From contig CALUTI010000001.1 in the NCBI GenBank assembly GCA_944323695.1, positions 62,001-126,000 on the forward strand: a DNA stretch of 64,000 nucleotides, written 5' to 3'. The stretch's first letter is position 1. Every line of letters starts with the position of its first letter. The notes beneath the pieces are model-generated. The model did no database searches. It saw nothing but the letters and a program-made list of their open reading frames with translations, and had not been told where the DNA came from. Source of the stretch: Candidatus Gastranaerophilales bacterium (lineage in GTDB: Bacteria; Cyanobacteriota; Vampirovibrionia; Gastranaerophilales; Gastranaerophilaceae). Of this stretch, positions 45,912 to 54,974 are shown in pieces. Made by a program: the position numbers and the translations under genes.

Positions 45912-46239
45912 ATGCTAAATATCCAAGCTTTTCTTGCAATCTTAAACTTGCAATATTGCTATTATAGCGTTTAAGTGCAGTTCTCATAAATTCCTGACGT
46001 AATTTTTCGCATCCCTCATCCATAACCAAGTTCTGGTATTTGCCATGCCAAAAATATACCATTCCGCCGACTTCGCGACCGTTATCCAATTTTGTTTCAA
46101 CACGCATAATATCTTTATACTCAAACATATCTTCAGGTGTCTTTTTATAAATATAATTCATCATAGATGAAAAGGTTTTAGGCAAATGTGCCTTAAATGA
46201 GGGCTGCTTACTCACTCCCACGGGCTGAATTGCTAACAT
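45910..46239 (-). CDS. Protein of unknown function (109 aa)
   Basis: 109 residues with AAAGGAGAAAC before the ATG. The start MLAIQPVGVSKQPSFKAHLP is followed by a small globular part (MRVETKLDNGREVGGMVYFW) and basic helices. No signal peptide or membrane helix. I do not recognise the family. Confidence 0.6.
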   Translation of the reverse strand: MLAIQPVGVSKQPSFKAHLPKTFSSMMNYIYKKTPEDMFEYKDIMRVETKLDNGREVGGMVYFWHGKYQNLVMDEGCEKLRQEFMRTALKRYNSNIASLRLQEKLGYLA

Positions 46240-46292
46240 TAGTTTCTCCTTTAATAGAAATTATAAGTCGCCTGAAAATATTTTTTGTCATT

Positions 46293-46331
46293 TTGTAACA
46301 GTATATTAATTTGTATTATAATAAATATATG
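46293..46331 (+). promoter_or_regulatory. Promoter placed for leaderless ribF
   Basis: TTGTAA (46293-46298), 18 bases, TATAAT (46317-46322), then AAATAT and ATG at 46329. The transcript would start at or next to the start codon. Confidence 0.6.
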
Positions 46332-47222
46332 CAGGTATTTTTTAAATTAATCGAAAATAAAGATTTGGCACTTGCTCTCGGGTACTTTGACGGGGTACAT
46401 CTTGGACATCAAAAAGTCATAAAATCCGCAGTTGACTATGCAAAAGCTAACGGGAAACAATCTGCTGTTATAACGTTTAAAGATCATCCTTGCTGCCATT
46501 TTTATGGTGTATGCCCCAAATATATTCTTTCAAGAAAGCAACGTGAAGAAGAAATTTCAAAACTCGGGGTTGATTATTTGTATGAATTAGATTTTGATGA
46601 CAATTTGTGTGCACTTACTGCAGATGAATATTTAAAAGAAGTTCTGGTAAAATACTTTTCACCTATTTCAATCTCTACCGGTTTCAATCACCATTTTGGA
46701 GCTAACAAATCAGGGGATGCTGAATTTTTACGACAAAACCAATCTAAATACGGGTTCAAATATTTTGAAATACCGCCGCAAAAGATTAATGATAAAATTA
46801 TAAGCAGCACTGCCATAAGAACTTATCTCCAGCAGGGGAAAATTGACAAAGCAAATCAAATGCTCGGCTCAAATTTTTCTATTAAAGGTGAAGTTATTGA
46901 AGGGCAAAAGCTTGGAAGAACTCTTGGTTTTAGAACGGCAAATTTACTATACCCGAAAGAAATTGTTGATATTCCGTTTGGAGTTTATGAAGTTCAAACC
47001 CCATACGGCAAAGGCATAACAAATTTTGGAATACGCCCTACAATAAGCAAAACGAAAAAAGCTGTTTTGGAAACGCATATTTTGGATTTTGATAAAGATA
47101 TTTATGGCAAAGCAATCAGAGTTGAATTTTTGAACATGCTGCGCAAAGAACAAAAATTCAACTCTGTTGACGAATTAAAAAATCAAATTACTATTGATAT
47201 CAATAGAATTCAGTCTATTTAA
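46329..47222 (+). CDS. ribF: Bifunctional riboflavin kinase/FAD synthetase
   Basis: 297 residues from ATG 46329. The N-terminal FAD synthetase part has GYFDGVHLGHQKVI and the later ISTGFNHHFGANKSGD and SSTAIRTYL; the C-terminal flavokinase has GRTLGFRTANL and FGIRPT. It makes FMN and FAD from riboflavin. Its end overlaps the converging hydrolase gene by 8 bases. No FMN riboswitch precedes it, and the promoter leaves no room for a leader. Confidence 0.95.
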   Translation: MQVFFKLIENKDLALALGYFDGVHLGHQKVIKSAVDYAKANGKQSAVITFKDHPCCHFYGVCPKYILSRKQREEEISKLGVDYLYELDFDDNLCALTADEYLKEVLVKYFSPISISTGFNHHFGANKSGDAEFLRQNQSKYGFKYFEIPPQKINDKIISSTAIRTYLQQGKIDKANQMLGSNFSIKGEVIEGQKLGRTLGFRTANLLYPKEIVDIPFGVYEVQTPYGKGITNFGIRPTISKTKKAVLETHILDFDKDIYGKAIRVEFLNMLRKEQKFNSVDELKNQITIDINRIQSI

Positions 47223-47754
47223 TAAGTGCCTGAACAGATTTGAAATCAGGATGTTTAGAAGTTTTTAACCATTCAAACAAAACTATCTCACTGCATGTAA
47301 CTTTAGCACCATTTTGTTTGATTAAATCAACACCTGTTTTAAATTCATATTTATTTCTGCTTGCAGAAGCATCTTTTACCATATAAACTTCAAAATTGTG
47401 CTTGAGTAAATCACATATTGTCTGATAAACACAAATATGTGCTTCAATACCGCATATAACAATTTGATTCCTGTGAGTCGCAGCAAGTTTATCCAAAAAT
47501 TCAGGAGTTAATAAAGCTGAAAAATCCGTTTTTTCAACAAAAGCCGTATTTTCGGCCAGAGATTCTTTTAATGGCGCAACCGTTTCTCCCAAACCTTTTG
47601 GATATTGCTCGGTGACAATTACCGGAATATTCAAGATTTTAGCTGTCTGAGCAAGTTTACAAGCCTTGTCAACAGGTGAATACTTGCCGACTGCGTTTAC
47701 GAGTTTTTCCTGAATATCAATTATTACAACAACGCTATTATCAATATTTAGCAT
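47215..47754 (-). CDS. Isochorismatase-family cysteine hydrolase
   Basis: 179 residues. The Asp of the triad is in VVVIIDIQEKLVN, the Lys probably in AFVEKTDFSAL, and the nucleophile Cys in VICGIEAHICVYQT. Members hydrolyse amides or vinyl ethers (nicotinamidase-like or YcaC-like); the substrate is not clear. It starts 4 bases after the stop of the GGDEF-like gene, so it belongs to that operon. Confidence 0.85.
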   Translation of the reverse strand: MLNIDNSVVVIIDIQEKLVNAVGKYSPVDKACKLAQTAKILNIPVIVTEQYPKGLGETVAPLKESLAENTAFVEKTDFSALLTPEFLDKLAATHRNQIVICGIEAHICVYQTICDLLKHNFEVYMVKDASASRNKYEFKTGVDLIKQNGAKVTCSEIVLFEWLKTSKHPDFKSVQALIK

Positions 47755-47758
47755 AATT

Positions 47759-48988
47759 TTAATCCTTTACTGACTGTTTAAACTCTTTTATAAAATCTTC
47801 TACTATTTTTGCAAGTCCTTTTTGTGTCACTGCGTTCAAATTAAGACTTATTTCTTTATTCTCCGGAGTATCAAGACCTTCATGGATTATATAAATCATA
47901 ATTTTAGCGAACCCCGGATATGTGATTTTTAACCGGCTTTCTCTATCACCGTGTTTAAGTTGAAAAACACTTTGCAATTCGTCGGAATATTGTTCAATTT
48001 TGGTGTTAAATAACTTCTCTTCATAAGTCTTTTGCAGTCTGAAAAATACAGGAGCGATAACTTTTTCCAGCTTGTTATTATAAGCATTTTGAAATAACTT
48101 AAAATTCTTATCATCTTTTTCTTCATCATCAAGCCATTCATCAAGCGTTTTTACATGTTCTTCCAGAAATACGGCTGTTTCATTTGTCTGGCATGCCTCA
48201 GAAAGTGCTGCAAACGCTTCTTTTTCCAGCCTGTCAAAAGTTTTATTTTCAATCCTGCAAACACCTGCTCTTACAATAAGTTTTGCACCTAATATATCCT
48301 GAATTTTATTAACTACGGCAAAAGCACCAAGTTTATCAACATTTGGCAGTATCATATAGAATTTCCCGCCTTTGGCAACAGAAACCACATCGTCGCAGCG
48401 GACGGATTTTTTTATAGCTTGTGATAATTTATCAGCAGAAAAACGTGTTTTACTTGCCTCATCCAAAACAAGAACAATAAACATTCCGTTTTGTACACGT
48501 TTATCCTTTATAAATTCAGCTAAAAGCTCACGGCTGTATTTATATTTATAAAAACCGGTTTCCTCATCAACAACGCCCATTCGTACAAGTAAAGCAAAGT
48601 CCCTGGAATACCTAACCTTGAAAGAGCGTCTTTTAAAGCAATTTACTGTTCTTATGAGCATTTCATAAGATTCGGATTTCACTGAGTAATAATCAGACAA
48701 ACCAAGATCATACGCTGCAAGTATAAAATCCTGATCATAATCGTTGACCAATAAAATAGTCTCATATTCAGGCGAAATAATCGTATTTAGAAAACTCAAT
48801 GTTTTTTCTTTATCTTTATTTTCATGAACAAGTACAATAGATACACTCGGATTTTCCAATAATTTTTTTGCCATTTTATAATCACATACAGCAATACTGT
48901 CGCTTTCCCTTAAAAGAACCAACTTGGAAAGCACAGCTTCTGCGACATCTTCATCATCAGTAACCAGCAATATATTATCGTCAATCAT
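47759..48988 (-). CDS. Receiver-like plus degenerate GGDEF protein
   Basis: 409 residues. The first 120 residues look like a response-regulator receiver (NILLVTDDEDVAEAVLSKL, an AYDLGLSDYYSVK end). A GGDEF-like domain follows from about 130 to 275 but its active loop reads AKGGKFYMILP, so it should not make cyclic di-GMP. The last 130 residues are a helical domain I do not recognise. It may bind a nucleotide or a partner. It lies directly after ftsX, hinting at a link with division or cell-wall remodelling (inference). Confidence 0.7.
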   Translation of the reverse strand: MIDDNILLVTDDEDVAEAVLSKLVLLRESDSIAVCDYKMAKKLLENPSVSIVLVHENKDKEKTLSFLNTIISPEYETILLVNDYDQDFILAAYDLGLSDYYSVKSESYEMLIRTVNCFKRRSFKVRYSRDFALLVRMGVVDEETGFYKYKYSRELLAEFIKDKRVQNGMFIVLVLDEASKTRFSADKLSQAIKKSVRCDDVVSVAKGGKFYMILPNVDKLGAFAVVNKIQDILGAKLIVRAGVCRIENKTFDRLEKEAFAALSEACQTNETAVFLEEHVKTLDEWLDDEEKDDKNFKLFQNAYNNKLEKVIAPVFFRLQKTYEEKLFNTKIEQYSDELQSVFQLKHGDRESRLKITYPGFAKIMIYIIHEGLDTPENKEISLNLNAVTQKGLAKIVEDFIKEFKQSVKD

Positions 48989-48991
48989 CCT

Positions 48992-49900
48992 TTATACCTG
49001 TAAATGCTTTTTAATACATAAGAAACTGCCGCCTGCACCAAATAAAATACCCATTGCAAACATCGTAATTACAACAATATTTTGTGCATACAAAGGTGAC
49101 GGTATCATAAAAAACTGATGCATATTATTCAAACCGTTTTGAACAATATTAAGCGGGAATAACGCAATTACAGAGCCCATAAACCCGTAAAAAGCACCCT
49201 GTATAATTAACGGGAACCTTATGTACCAGTTGCTTACCCCCATAAGCCGCATGATTTCAATCTCATCCTTTCTTGATTGAATAACAAGCTGAATGGTATT
49301 ATTAATAATAGTTATAGTAAGTATTGCCATAATTATTATTACAACGACTGTAATTGAATTAACAACTTTGTTTAAAGTTTCAATCTTCTGCACCAAATCC
49401 TGCGCATAACTCATATCTTCAACTATAGAGAGAGATTTTACATCGTTGAATACTTTGTCAATATTCTCAGGCTTGTCAACCTTTACATGCAAAGTATCAG
49501 GCAGAGGATTTTCTATATCAGGAAGCCCCATTTCTCTTTTTAAATTAACCCAAGAAACATCCCTGGAAATTACTCTGACAGCCTCAACATGCTCAAAATC
49601 TTTTATACGTTTTTTAGCGGCATTGGTATCAGTTCCGTGCTTTAAGTACACGGAAATTTCAAGGACATTGCCCAACTCATGCGCAAAAGTGGATACCGAG
49701 AGCGCAGTTCTGAAAAATGCGCCGAATATCGTAAGAATTGCAGCCATGGTTGTTATGATAACCAAATTCACAATGCCGGTTCTTCTGACATCATTGAAAG
49801 TTTCCATTGATATACGATATAATATTCTTAACTCACATAACCAGTCTTTTGGGATGTGTTTTTTAACCTTTTTCTTTATTTGCATTTTTTGACTATTCAT
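48992..49900 (-). CDS. ftsX: Cell-division ABC transporter permease FtsX
   Basis: 302 residues from ATG 49900, which overlaps the ftsE stop (ATGAATAG) and has an AGG-rich upstream site. Four membrane helices in the FtsX pattern: one near residue 50, a periplasmic loop with EISVYLKHGTD and VRVISRDVSWVNLKREMGLP, then three C-terminal helices with RKDEIEIMRLMGVSNWYIRF between them. With FtsE it controls peptidoglycan hydrolases at the septum. Confidence 0.93.
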   Translation of the reverse strand: MNSQKMQIKKKVKKHIPKDWLCELRILYRISMETFNDVRRTGIVNLVIITTMAAILTIFGAFFRTALSVSTFAHELGNVLEISVYLKHGTDTNAAKKRIKDFEHVEAVRVISRDVSWVNLKREMGLPDIENPLPDTLHVKVDKPENIDKVFNDVKSLSIVEDMSYAQDLVQKIETLNKVVNSITVVVIIIMAILTITIINNTIQLVIQSRKDEIEIMRLMGVSNWYIRFPLIIQGAFYGFMGSVIALFPLNIVQNGLNNMHQFFMIPSPLYAQNIVVITMFAMGILFGAGGSFLCIKKHLQV

Positions 49901-50570
49901 AAGTACCTGCCTGAATATCTCTGACAATTTCGCCATTGTCAAGTGTAATTACGCGTTTTCTGAAATAATCCACCATAGCATTATCATGGGTAGATACAAT
50001 AACAGTAATTCCTCTTTGATTAATCTGATCCAAAATCTGCATGATTTCCATAGAGTTTTTCGGATCCAAATTACCGGTCGGTTCATCCGCAATCAAAAGC
50101 GGCGGACCGTTTACAATTGCACGGGCAATCCCGACTCTTTGCTGCTCGCCGCCTGAAAGTTCTGACGGTTTGGCATGCTTTTTATCGTAAAGCCCTACAA
50201 TTTTTAAAGCACCTGAAACCCTTGCATTAATTTCGCGAGAGCTTATACCAAGAGTTCTGATAACATATGCAACATTATCAAATACAGTATGGTTTTGTAA
50301 TAATTTATAATCCTGAAAAACAATTCCCATACAGCGTCTTAGGTTTGGGATTCTGTCATTTGAAAGATTAGCGACATTAATTCCGCCTATAGTTACAGTA
50401 CCGCTTGTCGGCTTTTCTTCACTGTACAAAAGCTTCATTAATGTAGATTTTCCGGCGCCTGATGCCCCAACAATAAATACAAATTCCCCCGACAAAATAT
50501 CAAGATTAACATTTTTCAAGGCATAGTGATCATTATCATATTTTTTTGTAACTGAACGAAATTGTATCAT
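49893..50570 (-). CDS. ftsE: Cell-division ATP-binding protein FtsE
   Basis: 225 residues. Walker [11 protein letters not shown], the signature [14 protein letters not shown] and Walker [13 protein letters not shown] are complete. It pairs with FtsX. Its ATG overlaps the stop of the transketolase half (TAATG), so transketolase, ftsE, ftsX and probably the next two genes form one operon. Confidence 0.96.
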   Translation of the reverse strand: MIQFRSVTKKYDNDHYALKNVNLDILSGEFVFIVGASGAGKSTLMKLLYSEEKPTSGTVTIGGINVANLSNDRIPNLRRCMGIVFQDYKLLQNHTVFDNVAYVIRTLGISSREINARVSGALKIVGLYDKKHAKPSELSGGEQQRVGIARAIVNGPPLLIADEPTGNLDPKNSMEIMQILDQINQRGITVIVSTHDNAMVDYFRKRVITLDNGEIVRDIQAGTYE

Positions 50571-51523
50571 TATTTTTCATCCTTTAACTTTGATTTAATT
50601 CTTTTAGCAAGCGTTTCTGAGGTAAGCCCGTAATATTCCAGCAACTCTCCGGCTTCACCGCTTTGTCCGAACTCATCATGAATACCTATTCTATAAACTT
50701 TCGCCGGATAATAACCGCATAAAGCCTCGCAAATTGCAGAGCCCAAACCGCCGATTACGGAATGATTTTCAACCGTAATAGCAAAGTTCGTTTTCTTTAC
50801 ACTATTTATTACAGTATCTATATCAAGAGGCTTCACAACAGGGACATGAATAACTTCTGCCGAAATTCCTTCATCTTTAAGAATTTCCGCAGCTCCCAAG
50901 ACTTCAGCTAAAGTTTCACCGTTAGTGAAAATTGAAACATCATGCCCTGCTTCCAACACAAGAGCTTTATGAATATTAAAGTGATAATCTTCCCCGAAAA
51001 CCGCAGGGACATTACTTCTGGCAATTCTTATATACATGGGACCGTCATGCAATGCAGCATATTTAATAACTTCCTCGCACTCTTTGGAATCAGCAGGGAC
51101 AATTACTGTCATGTGTGGAATATTACGCATTAATGCAACATCTTCCAGCGCCTGATGGCTTGCACCGTCTTCACCAACAGTAATCCCGCCATGGGTGCCG
51201 ACAATTTTTACATTGAACTCGGGATAACAAACAGAATTTCTAATCTGATCATAAGTTCTGCCGGTTACAAACATGGCAAAACTTGAAACAAACGGAATTT
51301 TGCCCTCCGCAGCCAATCCGGCAGCTGTTGCAATCATATCCTGCTCTGCTATTCCGCAATCAAAAAATCTGTCCGGAAATTTTTTAGCAAATATCTGAGT
51401 TTGAGTTGAGCATGACAAATCTGCATCCATGACAACTATTTTTGGATTAATTTCACCAATCTCTGTTAAAGCATTACCAAAAGCAGAACGAATTGATTTT
51501 TTGTTATCTTTATCTATTCTCAT
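50570..51523 (-). CDS. Transketolase, C-terminal subunit (split enzyme)
   Basis: 317 residues corresponding to the pyrimidine-binding and C-terminal domains of transketolase: VVMDADLSCSTQTQIFAKKF, RFFDCGIAEQDMIATAAGLA, GITVGEDGASHQALEDVALM, and an end GEAGELLEYYGLTSETLAK. Split transketolases usually have the thiamine-diphosphate-binding N-terminal half just upstream, but here the preceding 250 bases are non-coding and the next gene is on the other strand. The partner must lie elsewhere. Confidence 0.88.
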   Translation of the reverse strand: MRIDKDNKKSIRSAFGNALTEIGEINPKIVVMDADLSCSTQTQIFAKKFPDRFFDCGIAEQDMIATAAGLAAEGKIPFVSSFAMFVTGRTYDQIRNSVCYPEFNVKIVGTHGGITVGEDGASHQALEDVALMRNIPHMTVIVPADSKECEEVIKYAALHDGPMYIRIARSNVPAVFGEDYHFNIHKALVLEAGHDVSIFTNGETLAEVLGAAEILKDEGISAEVIHVPVVKPLDIDTVINSVKKTNFAITVENHSVIGGLGSAICEALCGYYPAKVYRIGIHDEFGQSGEAGELLEYYGLTSETLAKRIKSKLKDEK

Positions 51524-51580
51524 TATATCCCCATTTAAGTCTGTGTCTGTATTTGGAGCATATACTGCCCCCTCAAGAAT

Positions 51581-51589
51581 ATTATATCA
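51581..51589 (-). promoter_or_regulatory. Extended -10 box upstream of the transketolase-ftsEX operon
   Basis: On the minus strand TGATATAAT, with a weak TTACAA 18 bases upstream. Confidence 0.5.
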
Positions 51590-51788
51590 TAAACAAATAA
51601 CCAATTGTAATAAGTTAACTCAATATTTACAATAATGATAACCCTGAAAAGCCCTTTATATACGCATTTCAAAATTTTATTGTTAAGTTTTATTAAAAAA
51701 TAAGCAAATTTAAGCAATTAAATTTCTTGAGGAGTATTTAAACGGTAGAATAGAAATATGACAATATTTATTGAAAGGAAGTTTACTA

Positions 51789-52955
51789 ATGTTACAAGTT
51801 CCAACTTTACCCAATTATCAATTACCTCAGCCGAACTATAATGCTGTAAAAATTGATATTCACAACCCAAGTGTTGGCGGTCCTGCCACATGCCCTATTC
51901 AGCAGCCGCAATACAATCCGCAATATGCACCGGTGACAGCACCTTATTATGCATATCCGCAAACACAATTATATGATTATCCGCAAGCAACACAACCATA
52001 CTATCCGCAACCGGTTTACCAACCTGTAACACAACCGGTAAATGCTAATGCAACAGCTAACGCAACAGCAAATGCTACAGCAGCAGTACAACAGCCTGCG
52101 GCGCAACCCGTAGTACAACAACCGGCACCTCAACCGGTAGTATGTCCGCCATGCCCTCCGTGTCCGGCAGTTCCGGCACCTCAGGTAGCAGAAGCAGCTG
52201 CAGCAGCAACCGCTTCAGTAGCACAACCGGCGCCTCAACAGGTAAATATTAATCAGGCACCACAGCCTGTACCAGTTGCAACAGCTCCGGCTGCAGCACC
52301 GGCAGAAGCTCCGAAAGTAGAAGTTGTACCGCCTGTAGAGATGGCACCTCAGGTTGATTTAAACGGCTTTATTGCAAAATTGACAAACCCAGACTTTGAA
52401 GTTCAGGCAAATGCAATGGAAGAAATTGCCAATATGGTAAATGATGAATCTCAAAAGGCAAAAGCAACCGAATTATTGGATTCAAAAATCGTAGATGCTT
52501 TGACAAATATAATCAATGCCGATTCAAGCAAATTGGCAGGTCCTACTCAGGAACAAATTGCTGCAAGACAAAAATTAATGGCAGGTCAGCAGATTTCAGA
52601 TCAGGAAAAAGCATTGGCTACAACAATAACTCCGATGGAACAAGCTGAAAGGAATAAAAGCTATGCAATGTTCACATCAGCAATCTTAGAAAAATTATAC
52701 GGTGATGAAGTCAAAAAATTAACCGGAACAACAGTTCCTCTGACAGAATTGCCGGCAGCAATGACAATTGTTGATCAATTAAAAGACAACCCGAACCCGA
52801 TGGTTAGAACATCAGCAATTGAAGCATTAAGCTATATCCAGAACCCCGAATACAAAAAAGATTTAACAACACTGTTCACGATTGCTAAGAACGATCAGGA
52901 CAAAGGGGTACAAGAAGCAGCAACAGCAGCTCTTGATAAGTTAAATCAAATCTAA
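51789..52955 (+). CDS. Pro/Gln/Ala-rich protein with HEAT-like C-terminal domain
   Basis: 388 residues from ATG 51789 (AAAGGAAG upstream). The first 200 residues are of low complexity: Tyr-Pro-Gln repeats (QPTYYPQPVYQPV-like), an Asn-Ala-Thr run, and VVCPPCPPCPAVPAPQ. The last 190 are helical and resemble HEAT repeats (NPMVRTSAIEALSYIQNPEY, DKGVQEAATAALDKLNQ). No signal peptide. Possibly a scaffold protein; no known family. Confidence 0.65.
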   Translation: MLQVPTLPNYQLPQPNYNAVKIDIHNPSVGGPATCPIQQPQYNPQYAPVTAPYYAYPQTQLYDYPQATQPYYPQPVYQPVTQPVNANATANATANATAAVQQPAAQPVVQQPAPQPVVCPPCPPCPAVPAPQVAEAAAAATASVAQPAPQQVNINQAPQPVPVATAPAAAPAEAPKVEVVPPVEMAPQVDLNGFIAKLTNPDFEVQANAMEEIANMVNDESQKAKATELLDSKIVDALTNIINADSSKLAGPTQEQIAARQKLMAGQQISDQEKALATTITPMEQAERNKSYAMFTSAILEKLYGDEVKKLTGTTVPLTELPAAMTIVDQLKDNPNPMVRTSAIEALSYIQNPEYKKDLTTLFTIAKNDQDKGVQEAATAALDKLNQI

Positions 52956-53024
52956 TTAACCATAAACCGAATTCCTTTCTTTAAATAGAAAAAAAAAGTC
53001 CTCTTCAAAAAGAGGACTTCTTCA

Positions 53025-54248
53025 TTATTTAGGCAAACAATCCCAATAACCTTTTGTATCATCATCCGGACATTCATCATGAAAAGCAAACCAGCTGCAG
53101 CCAAGCCCGTTACCGGTTTGCGAAGAATTTTTAGTGCACGGATAACCTCTTTGATTCCATATTGAAGCGCAAGTAGATGGAGTATATCCTTGTGCCAAAC
53201 AATTCTGCATAGCACTTTCAAGTTCGTCTTCAGAATATGCTGTTGATTGCTTTATCGGCTGCAAATAGTCGTTGTCATCGAGCCAGAATGAAAAAATATC
53301 ATGTCCGAGCGCATTGGGACCTTTATCAGGACCGTTCATATCAAAAGTAAACCCCAGCTGATATGCATTAACTTTCATATCATAGCAGCTTCCGTCGGAT
53401 AACAATCTTTTTGGCGCAGTTACAGCACCGGCATTAACACTTGCCGAACGTTTTTTGTCATAGGTTAATACGTCATCTTTATACACGCATGTGCCGGTTT
53501 CCTTAAAATATTTGTCAAACATTGCCTTACATTCGGGCTCATTAAAAAAACTCGTACCGTCATATTTAATACAATACTCCTTAAAATTCCCGTTAGTTTC
53601 GCTTTTTGCAAGCAGCACAGCCTGTGAAATTTCGGCATATTTTTTGGCAAATTGAGTTTTTAAAACTTTTTTCTGATAATTTGCAACAAGTGTAGGTATT
53701 GTCATCGCAGCAACAATGCCGATTATTCCAAGCGTTATGAGCACCTCGGCGAGAGTAAAGGCGACACGTTTTGCGTGAGTCAAGTGAGTGAGGTGAGTAG
53801 CGTTAGTAGCATATTTTCTGTGAGCTTCGCTCACTAATTTGTCATCCTGAACTTTGCAAAGCGAACCAACGAGGAACGAGTTGTGTGAGCCTGCATCCGT
53901 CGGCGAAGCCGTTAGGTGTTTCAGGATCTCTGATTTATAATTCATCATATTAGAATTATAATTTGTTACGGGGGTTGTGTCAATTCTTTTTGTATCTTGT
54001 AGGTCGGCTTTACTAATCCGACAGTAAGTTTTTCTGTCGGCATAGTAAAGCCGACCTACTTTTCTGTTACTTCTTAGTGCCTTAGTGCCATAGTATCTTA
54101 GTAACTTTCCCCGAACAGTACCGCCAAAGCCCTTAATAATTTCATGCCCCGACACATTTTTCCAACTTCCTGTTAGACGGGTCCAGCGGCTACGCTTGCT
54201 TAGGAGAGTCGCCCCCCCCCCGAGATTTTCCAACACTATATTATCCAT
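53025..54248 (-). CDS. Prepilin-like protein E, phase-ON (G10 tract), very long leader
   Basis: 407 residues from ATG 54248 (AAAGGAGA upstream). MDNIVLENL leads into a 10-G tract (54221-54212) and the frame stays open for about 165 codons before the prepilin site HAKRVA|FTLAEVLITLGIIGIV. The leader is encoded by a 61-bp palindrome and REP-like repeats, yet has no stop. Either other tract length closes the frame within about 10 codons. The pilin part has Cys residues and ends CSWFAFHDECPDD..GYWDCLPK. It lies 18 bases after two plsC-like genes. Whether the long leader is made and cleaved is unknown. Confidence 0.75.
   Translation of the reverse strand: MDNIVLENLGGGATLLSKRSRWTRLTGSWKNVSGHEIIKGFGGTVRGKLLRYYGTKALRSNRKVGRLYYADRKTYCRISKADLQDTKRIDTTPVTNYNSNMMNYKSEILKHLTASPTDAGSHNSFLVGSLCKVQDDKLVSEAHRKYATNATHLTHLTHAKRVAFTLAEVLITLGIIGIVAAMTIPTLVANYQKKVLKTQFAKKYAEISQAVLLAKSETNGNFKEYCIKYDGTSFFNEPECKAMFDKYFKETGTCVYKDDVLTYDKKRSASVNAGAVTAPKRLLSDGSCYDMKVNAYQLGFTFDMNGPDKGPNALGHDIFSFWLDDNDYLQPIKQSTAYSEDELESAMQNCLAQGYTPSTCASIWNQRGYPCTKNSSQTGNGLGCSWFAFHDECPDDDTKGYWDCLPK
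53841..53930. repeat. REP-like repeat inside the leader of gene E
   Basis: GTCATCCTGAACTTTGC at one end and TTTCAGGATCTC at the other form an imperfect inverted pair, with hairpins such as CGGCGAAGCCG between. The general sequence is that of widespread dispersed palindromes. Confidence 0.5.
53999..54059. repeat. 61-bp palindrome inside the leader of gene E
   Basis: GTAGGTCGGCTTTACTA..CCGACAG (53999-54024) pairs with CTGTCGG..TAGTAAAGCCGACCTAC (54034-54059) around a 9-base loop, with a two-base internal mismatch. Confidence 0.85.
54212..54221 (-). repeat. G10 homopolymer near the start of gene E
   Basis: Ten C on the + strand, 27 bases after the ATG on the coding strand. This length keeps the long frame open. 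Confidence 0.92.
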
Positions 54249-54266
54249 TATTTTTCTCCTTTAAAT

Positions 54267-54965
54267 TTACGCTAATACTTTGTCTGTTTTTGCTGTATCC
54301 GGTAATTTGGCACAGTTTTCATAGTCCGCATTTTCGGATATGAATTTACACCATTCGTAAATTATTTCATCTTCTGATAATTTGTAAGAAATCGGTTTTC
54401 CTATATATATTCTAAATTTACGTCTTGTAAAGGGTTTTAATTTCGGATAGCCTGTAAATTCAGCGATTGCAACAGGGACAATATCGGCTTTTGCATTTTT
54501 AGCAATAACCGCAAAACCTTTTTTAATTCCTTCGAGCTTTCCGTAAGGATTTGTACCGCCCTGCGGAAAAACCCCCAGTGACCATTTTGTTGTGAAGATA
54601 TCACGAACCGTTTTAAATGTTGCGATTTCGGGTTTGGTTCTATTGACCGCAAACGCTCCCAGACGTTTTACAAGCCATTGGCGCTTATCAGTAGGTTCAA
54701 AAAGCTCCTCTTTTGCCATAAATGCAATAAGTTTTCTTGTCGCAAAAGAAACTATCGGAGGATCAAAATTTGAAACATGGTTTGCGGCATAAATATATTT
54801 GCCGTTATCTTTAGGCAGATTTTCACGGCCATAGACTTTGTAATCATAAAAAATTCTTAAAAAATTATCAACAACTATATTCAAAAAAGACAGATAGAAC
54901 AACGAGCGGAACCAGTTATATTCTTTTGCATACCTTCTATTGTAATTCCTCAACTTTTTCTGCAT
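54267..54965 (-). CDS. plsC: 1-acyl-glycerol-3-phosphate acyltransferase-like protein 1
   Basis: 232 residues. NHVSNFDPP is the HX4D catalytic motif, FPQGGTNP the second substrate motif. A hydrophobic stretch near residue 20 anchors it. It would acylate lysophosphatidic acid or a related lipid. A paralogue lies 9 bases upstream; the pair is in one operon with pilin-like gene E. Confidence 0.88.
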   Translation of the reverse strand: MQKKLRNYNRRYAKEYNWFRSLFYLSFLNIVVDNFLRIFYDYKVYGRENLPKDNGKYIYAANHVSNFDPPIVSFATRKLIAFMAKEELFEPTDKRQWLVKRLGAFAVNRTKPEIATFKTVRDIFTTKWSLGVFPQGGTNPYGKLEGIKKGFAVIAKNAKADIVPVAIAEFTGYPKLKPFTRRKFRIYIGKPISYKLSEDEIIYEWCKFISENADYENCAKLPDTAKTDKVLA

Positions 54966-54974
54966 TCTTAACTC

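Noticed and set aside
53025-54248. Gene E leader as a real functional N-terminal domain
   Set aside because: The 165-residue leader is encoded by palindromes and REP-like repeats and resembles no domain, so I treat it as inserted sequence kept in frame.
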